Shown in pieces: positions 60,486 through 64,000 of a stretch of DNA of 64,000 nucleotides. The stretch is from Perkinsus marinus ATCC 50983. Lineage: Eukaryota > Perkinsozoa > Perkinsida > Perkinsidae. Within the stretch, counting starts at the first letter, position 1, and each line of letters opens with the position of its first letter. Made by a program: the position numbers and the translations under genes. The stretch lies in the NCBI RefSeq assembly GCF_000006405.1, contig NW_003217015.1:643678-707677 (forward strand), in the 5' to 3' direction. The notes beneath the pieces were generated by a model. It saw nothing but the letters and a program-made list of their open reading frames with translations. It searched no databases and was not told the origin of the DNA.

Positions 60486-62549
60486 ATGGCTGATAACACA
60501 TCATCAGCATCGTCATCATCAGCACAACCTATGGACGGTATCGAGAAGGAGTCCAACGGCCACAAGCCGACAGTGATAGTCGTCATTGGGTAGTGATGTG
60601 GCAAAGGAGTGGTAGGACATAGTGGTCATATCTTCAGCATGGCCGGCGCTGGCAAGAGCACTTTCGTCCATCGCCTATACCTTCACTTAACAGCCCAGGA
60701 AAAGAGGGTATATTCAGTCAACTTGGACCCAGCCGTACGCAACGTACCGTATCCTACCAATATCGGTACGCCAGCATCATCCACCTAAGATGCCACTCAT
60801 CGTTTCTTCATCAGATATTAGAGACACTGTCAAGTACAAGGATGTTATGAAGCATTTTGGCCTCGGCCCCAACGGCGCTATCATGACCAGTTTAAATCTG
60901 TTCGCAACACGGTAGTGCCTCCATCGCCCTTCACTCGTCCGCTACATAAACCTCTTTAGGTTCGACCAAGCGATGGGGTTGATTGACCAGCGAGCACCGG
61001 AGCTTGATTACGTCATAGTAGACACACCTGGTCAAATAGAGGTCTTCAACTGGTCTGCTAGTGGCACTATCATCCTCGACTCCCTCGCCATGGCCTATCC
61101 TACGGTTACCTTGTAATGCTACTATCATTCATGGTACCCTACATAGTGGTACTAGGTTCGTTCTGGATACAGTACGTTGTACCTCCCCTACTACATTTAT
61201 GAGTAATATGCTGTATGTGACCAGTATAATGTAGGGGAGGCATAGCATGGGGTCAGCTGGAAGACTGTACTGCTAGGTACAAGACCAAGCTACCTACAGT
61301 TGCCGTCTTCAATAAATGCGATGTGCACCCGTCTGATAGCTGTAGTGATAGGGATGGTTGGAATAGCAGAGGCGAGGTATTGAGTCGTATGCAGGCACGA
61401 GATGGATGTCCGATTGGGAGTCGTATATTGATGCTGTACGGAATGATGAACAGAATGGCCCTGATCATGGTGGCGGGTAGTATTACTCATGGGAGGATTG
61501 GCTACAGTAGAGGCGTAGTAGTGGTAGTAGTAGTGCTCATGGGAGGACTAGCTACAGTATAGGCCGTAGTGGTAGTAGTAGTACTGCTCATAGGAGGACT
61601 AGCTACAGTAGAGGCCGTAGTAGTAGTAGTAGTACTGCTCATGGGAGGACTAGCTACAGTATAGGCCGTAGTGGTAGTGGCAGGAGTAGCATGTAGTATC
61701 TATAGAGGAGCCGGTAGTTGTCGTTCATTCCTCTCTCCCTAGTAATCTTCTCTTCCCGACAGATACATGAGCTCTTTAATGAGGAGTATGGCCATCAACA
61801 TCAGCGAGTTTTATGAGAATCTCGCTCACGCTTCGGTAGGCCACCTCTAGGCGTGTCTTCAACTCATATGCAGCTACCCAGGTGTCATCCCTCACTGGCA
61901 TAGGCATGGGGGATTGTGAAGCACAGATCATCGCAGCAGCAGAGGAATACGAGGAGTGGGCCAGAGGGGCACTGTAGTTGAGCATATTCTCCTTTTGGAT
62001 CAGGTCGTATGTTCCTTATCTAGAGGCACGTAAAGCGGCTATCCATAAGCACCGTGTGGAGCTGGCCAAGCAACAGTTGAAGGTATTAGACAATCAGGAT
62101 GCCAAGAGGAAGCAGCAACAGCAGCAGAAGGCGCCCACTGTGGCGGACGAGGGTAATATATCTCTGCAAGGCATCAGATAGTCGGATAGTCGGACCTTAT
62201 CACATACTAGCAATAAAAACACTCTAATGGAGTTCTATTCACACGCACTAATGGGTCGTCGGAATGGTGACTGGATTAAATTGAAATTGAGTAATGTGAA
62301 CATAGCAGGAGCTGACTCGTTATCTCGTCGAACCTTTTTGTTATGGTGATATGTAATCCTAATGTCATCAGCTTAAAAGGCGAAGTCATGTATATTCTAT
62401 TGGTAGGTGCTGGGGAGGAAGTCGATGAAGAGGAAGACGCTGAGGATCTAGCCAAGTTCCGTGAGATGTTGGCTCAACATGCCAATCCGGAGAGGGCTAC
62501 TGCAAAGGGGATAGCGGAAGAAGATGAGGCCAAGAGGATGCGCAAATAA
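60486..62549 (+). CDS. GPN1: GPN-loop GTPase 1
   Basis: Essential GTPase for RNA polymerase II assembly and nuclear import. Eleven exons: 60486-60589, 60638-60765, 60815-60911, 60960-61112, 61156-61230, 61277-61341, 61395-61476, 61763-61835, 61882-61955, 62004-62152 and 62407-62549. Ten GT-AG introns were placed in phase, giving 380 aa (human 374). Motifs: P-loop GMAGAGKSTFVHRL, VNLDPAV, DIRDTVKY, the GPN loop FGLGPNGAI, TSLNLFATRFDQ, VDTPGQIEVFNWSASG, NKCD, WMSDWESYIDAV and AAEEYEE. The acidic C terminus is EEVDEEEDAEDLAKF. Introns of 286 and 254 bp stand out against 43-53 bp for the rest; the first contains a minisatellite. An excellent match throughout. Confidence 0.97.
61486..61690 (+). 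repeat. Minisatellite, four units of 50-51 bp, in a GPN1 intron
   Basis: Units start CTCATGGGAGGACTAGCTAC (or variants) at 61486, 61536, 61587 and 61638. Units 2-4 are 51 bp, that is 17 codons, and one frame reads SYSRGRSSSSSTAHGRT, an RS-like peptide. Unit 1 is 50 bp and breaks that frame. It lies within the intron 61477-61762. Confidence 0.9.
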
Positions 62550-62941
62550 ATGCTCTGTCCAACGTACTTAACAAACCGTTCCTTGTTTCTGAACTCAGGG
62601 ATTGTGTTACATGGTTACTATCAATGCTTGCGGTAGGGTGGTAGATGTAATGAGCTCTAGGGCGACATCAGTCTGTTTTGAGAGTCGCCTGTGGTGACGG
62701 TAGTAGCCAGTGGATGCATTCACCACTGTATATAGTGGCTACTACGATGCACTTAGTATTGCCTCTGTCAAGTAGTACTTGAATTTCTCCTAGTGTGGCA
62801 TATTCCTGCAATGGGCATTCTAGTGATGTTGTGTGGCCATACCACACTTCCTCCAAATCGGCTTCACCTTCCCTATGAAGTAGTTGAGTCAGATCGTCAT
62901 CAATCAAGTTGAGCCCTTGTAATTTAAAAGCATCTAGTAGT

Positions 62942-64000
62942 ATGTCATGGCCTACCATACTTTTCCTGGCTGTATACCTCCTCACTACAGCTCTCTGTGT
63001 ATATGCTGTTGCTAGGGGTTATGCTGATGCTGAGAAGTGCAGCACTGAGAGGATCAACCGCAGTTTTGGTATACCACACCCGCGGCAAACTGCTTTGAAA
63101 TCTATGGTGGCATTTAGGTGAAGTTCCTAGCGATTGGAAAGCCTTCATTAGACCTAAATCTCTGCGGTCTAATTTCGTGTCAATAATGGTAGGTCTCCTA
63201 CAGTCCTATTGTCATCGTGGCTTGTGTCAGATCCTAGCTGTAACTGTGGTACCTCTCAAGTTCATTGCCGTTATTTTCATCCACGTGGTTGCCCTTATCG
63301 GTCTCTATACCCTCCCTACCCGAATTTTCCTCAAGCTGCTCAGCTACTGCTGTGCCGCGCTGGTCAAGATAACGGGTGCATCCTCAGCCCAAGATTATGT
63401 CTCCTCCCATCTCGCGTCCGTAGGTATCACTGTGAGAGAGGAGGGCACGAGGCTTCCAGCCAACGAGGTCCCTACCATTGTTTCTAATCATGTATCATAT
63501 TTCGATATACTAGTAAGACTGCTTCGCTCCGCTAGGCGTATTGCCGTTTTCCTTTCGTAGATCATGCTCTCTCGTAGAGTTCCAGTGGCATTCGTCGCCA
63601 AGAAGGCCGTAGCAAAATACCCCGTCTCGGGCGATATATGCACCTCATTAGGCAGCGTGTAGGAGGATGGCCACCAGCCTGTCAAGAAGTCATGTACCCA
63701 TGGTCAGGTACGTGAGTAGAGCTAAGGATCCCAAAGAGAGGGAACGAGTGATGGCTGCTATTGGTGACAAGCAAAAACGTAAGTCTCAGGAATAGCAGGC
63801 CTCGGTCGAAGTGGTTTTTGTTGGTCAGGTGTTATGGAGGGCAGGTCTCGTTATCAATTGTGTGTATTTCCCGAAGGAACTACCTCTAATGGTACCTCCC
63901 TGATGCATTATCATGATGGTGCCTTTCATAGCATGTTGCCGGTGAGCTAAGCTGCTCCCTACTGTCATTACTACTACTCCAATGACAGGTACAACCGCTG
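62942..64000 (+). CDS. LPCAT/PlsC-type acyltransferase, 3' end outside window
   Basis: Membrane acyltransferase that re-acylates lysophospholipids (or glycerophosphate) in the ER. Exons: 62942-63068, 63118-63188, 63231-63512, 63561-63658, 63708-63778, 63829-63941 and 63989 onward; introns of 42-50 bp, all GT-AG and in phase. MSWPTILFLAVYLLTTALCV gives a first membrane helix, and VVPLKFIAVIFIHVVALIGL a second. Catalytic motif I is NHVSYFD (N-H-x4-D). Later blocks are VAFVAKKAV, YVSRAKDPKERERVM (motif II region with the R), VFPEGTTSNGTSLMHYHDGA (motif III) and LPVQPL (motif IV). This set fits LPCAT1/2-like enzymes. Substrate is not fixed by the sequence. EF hands, if any, would be beyond the window. 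Confidence 0.9.

Noticed and set aside
62668-62985. Minus-strand frame of 105 codons before the acyltransferase gene
   Set aside because: It overlaps the acyltransferase start on the other strand, matches no family and has no splice or context support. It could be a small gene, but the evidence is too thin.
63060-63190. Apparent frameshift in the acyltransferase after KSMVAF
   Set aside because: A 49-bp GT-AG intron (63069-63117) joins NRSFG to EVPSDWKAF in frame; KSMVAF is intron sequence.

Overview
The window is nuclear DNA from a protist with very many introns, most likely an alveolate of the Perkinsus type (perkinsozoan). The taxon is an inference. It rests on dense introns of about 40-60 bp with GT-AG ends, a nicotinamide nucleotide transhydrogenase fused in the order beta then alpha (the order known from Apicomplexa), scattered single tRNA genes with eukaryotic features, and the standard stop codons TAA, TGA and TAG. 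There are no operons. Genes lie on both strands and each has its own introns. For nine genes I could follow every, or nearly every, splice junction by protein homology and codon phase.

Layout. 1-3.4 kb: FGAM synthase (PFAS, minus, 3' end outside the window). 3.85 kb: tRNA-Arg. 4.2-6.3 kb: a secreted or membrane pepsin-like protein (minus). 6.4-12.3 kb: accessory DNA with hairpins, exact duplications of 183 and 236 bp, a 2.2-kb stretch with almost no open frames, reverse-transcriptase remnants and a tRNA-Ser. 13.2-24 kb, all minus: a two-domain dCTP-pyrophosphatase-like gene, a HAD phosphatase of the phosphoglycolate/p-nitrophenyl phosphatase family, the COPII coat protein Sec24, and a Rab11-type GTPase. 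24.5-28.6 kb: an ankyrin-transmembrane gene and an unidentified gene (plus). 29.2-30.2 kb: guanidinoacetate methyltransferase (minus). 31.2-34.8 kb: a C-terminal-motor kinesin (kinesin-14) with an antisense tRNA-Trp inside one intron. 35.4-39.8 kb: transhydrogenase (26 exons). 41.0-43.7 kb: methylenetetrahydrofolate reductase (minus, 16 exons). 44-46.6 kb: a Ser/Arg-rich hypothetical gene and a membrane RING ligase. 47-49.5 kb: two tRNA-Leu genes flanking an intronless orphan ORF. 49.5-52.8 kb: an Ig-like-domain protein and a small TIM chaperone (minus). 53.3-54.2 kb: ribosomal protein L13a. 54.6-55.1 kb: a duplicated 151-bp noncoding unit. 55.7-58.4 kb: two tandem paralogous nuclear proteins (minus). 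58.8-60.2 kb: an unidentified gene and a CCCH zinc-finger piece. 60.5-64 kb: GPN1 GTPase and an LPCAT-like acyltransferase (runs off the end).

The main pattern is in intron size. Introns I could place are mostly 40-59 bp. Several of the much longer ones contain a visible insert: a dispersed ~150-bp repeat (PFAS, the HAD phosphatase, Sec24, Rab11), a tRNA gene (kinesin) or a 50/51-bp minisatellite (GPN1). The repeat family has six recognisable copies in both orientations and is the best candidate for an undescribed element. Some other long introns (218, 254 and 336 bp) show no recognisable insert.

Metabolic links are limited: PFAS and MTHFR both belong to one-carbon/purine metabolism, and the transhydrogenase supplies NADPH. 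Sec24 and Rab11 are both vesicle-traffic genes and lie side by side. I see no sign that these neighbours are co-regulated.
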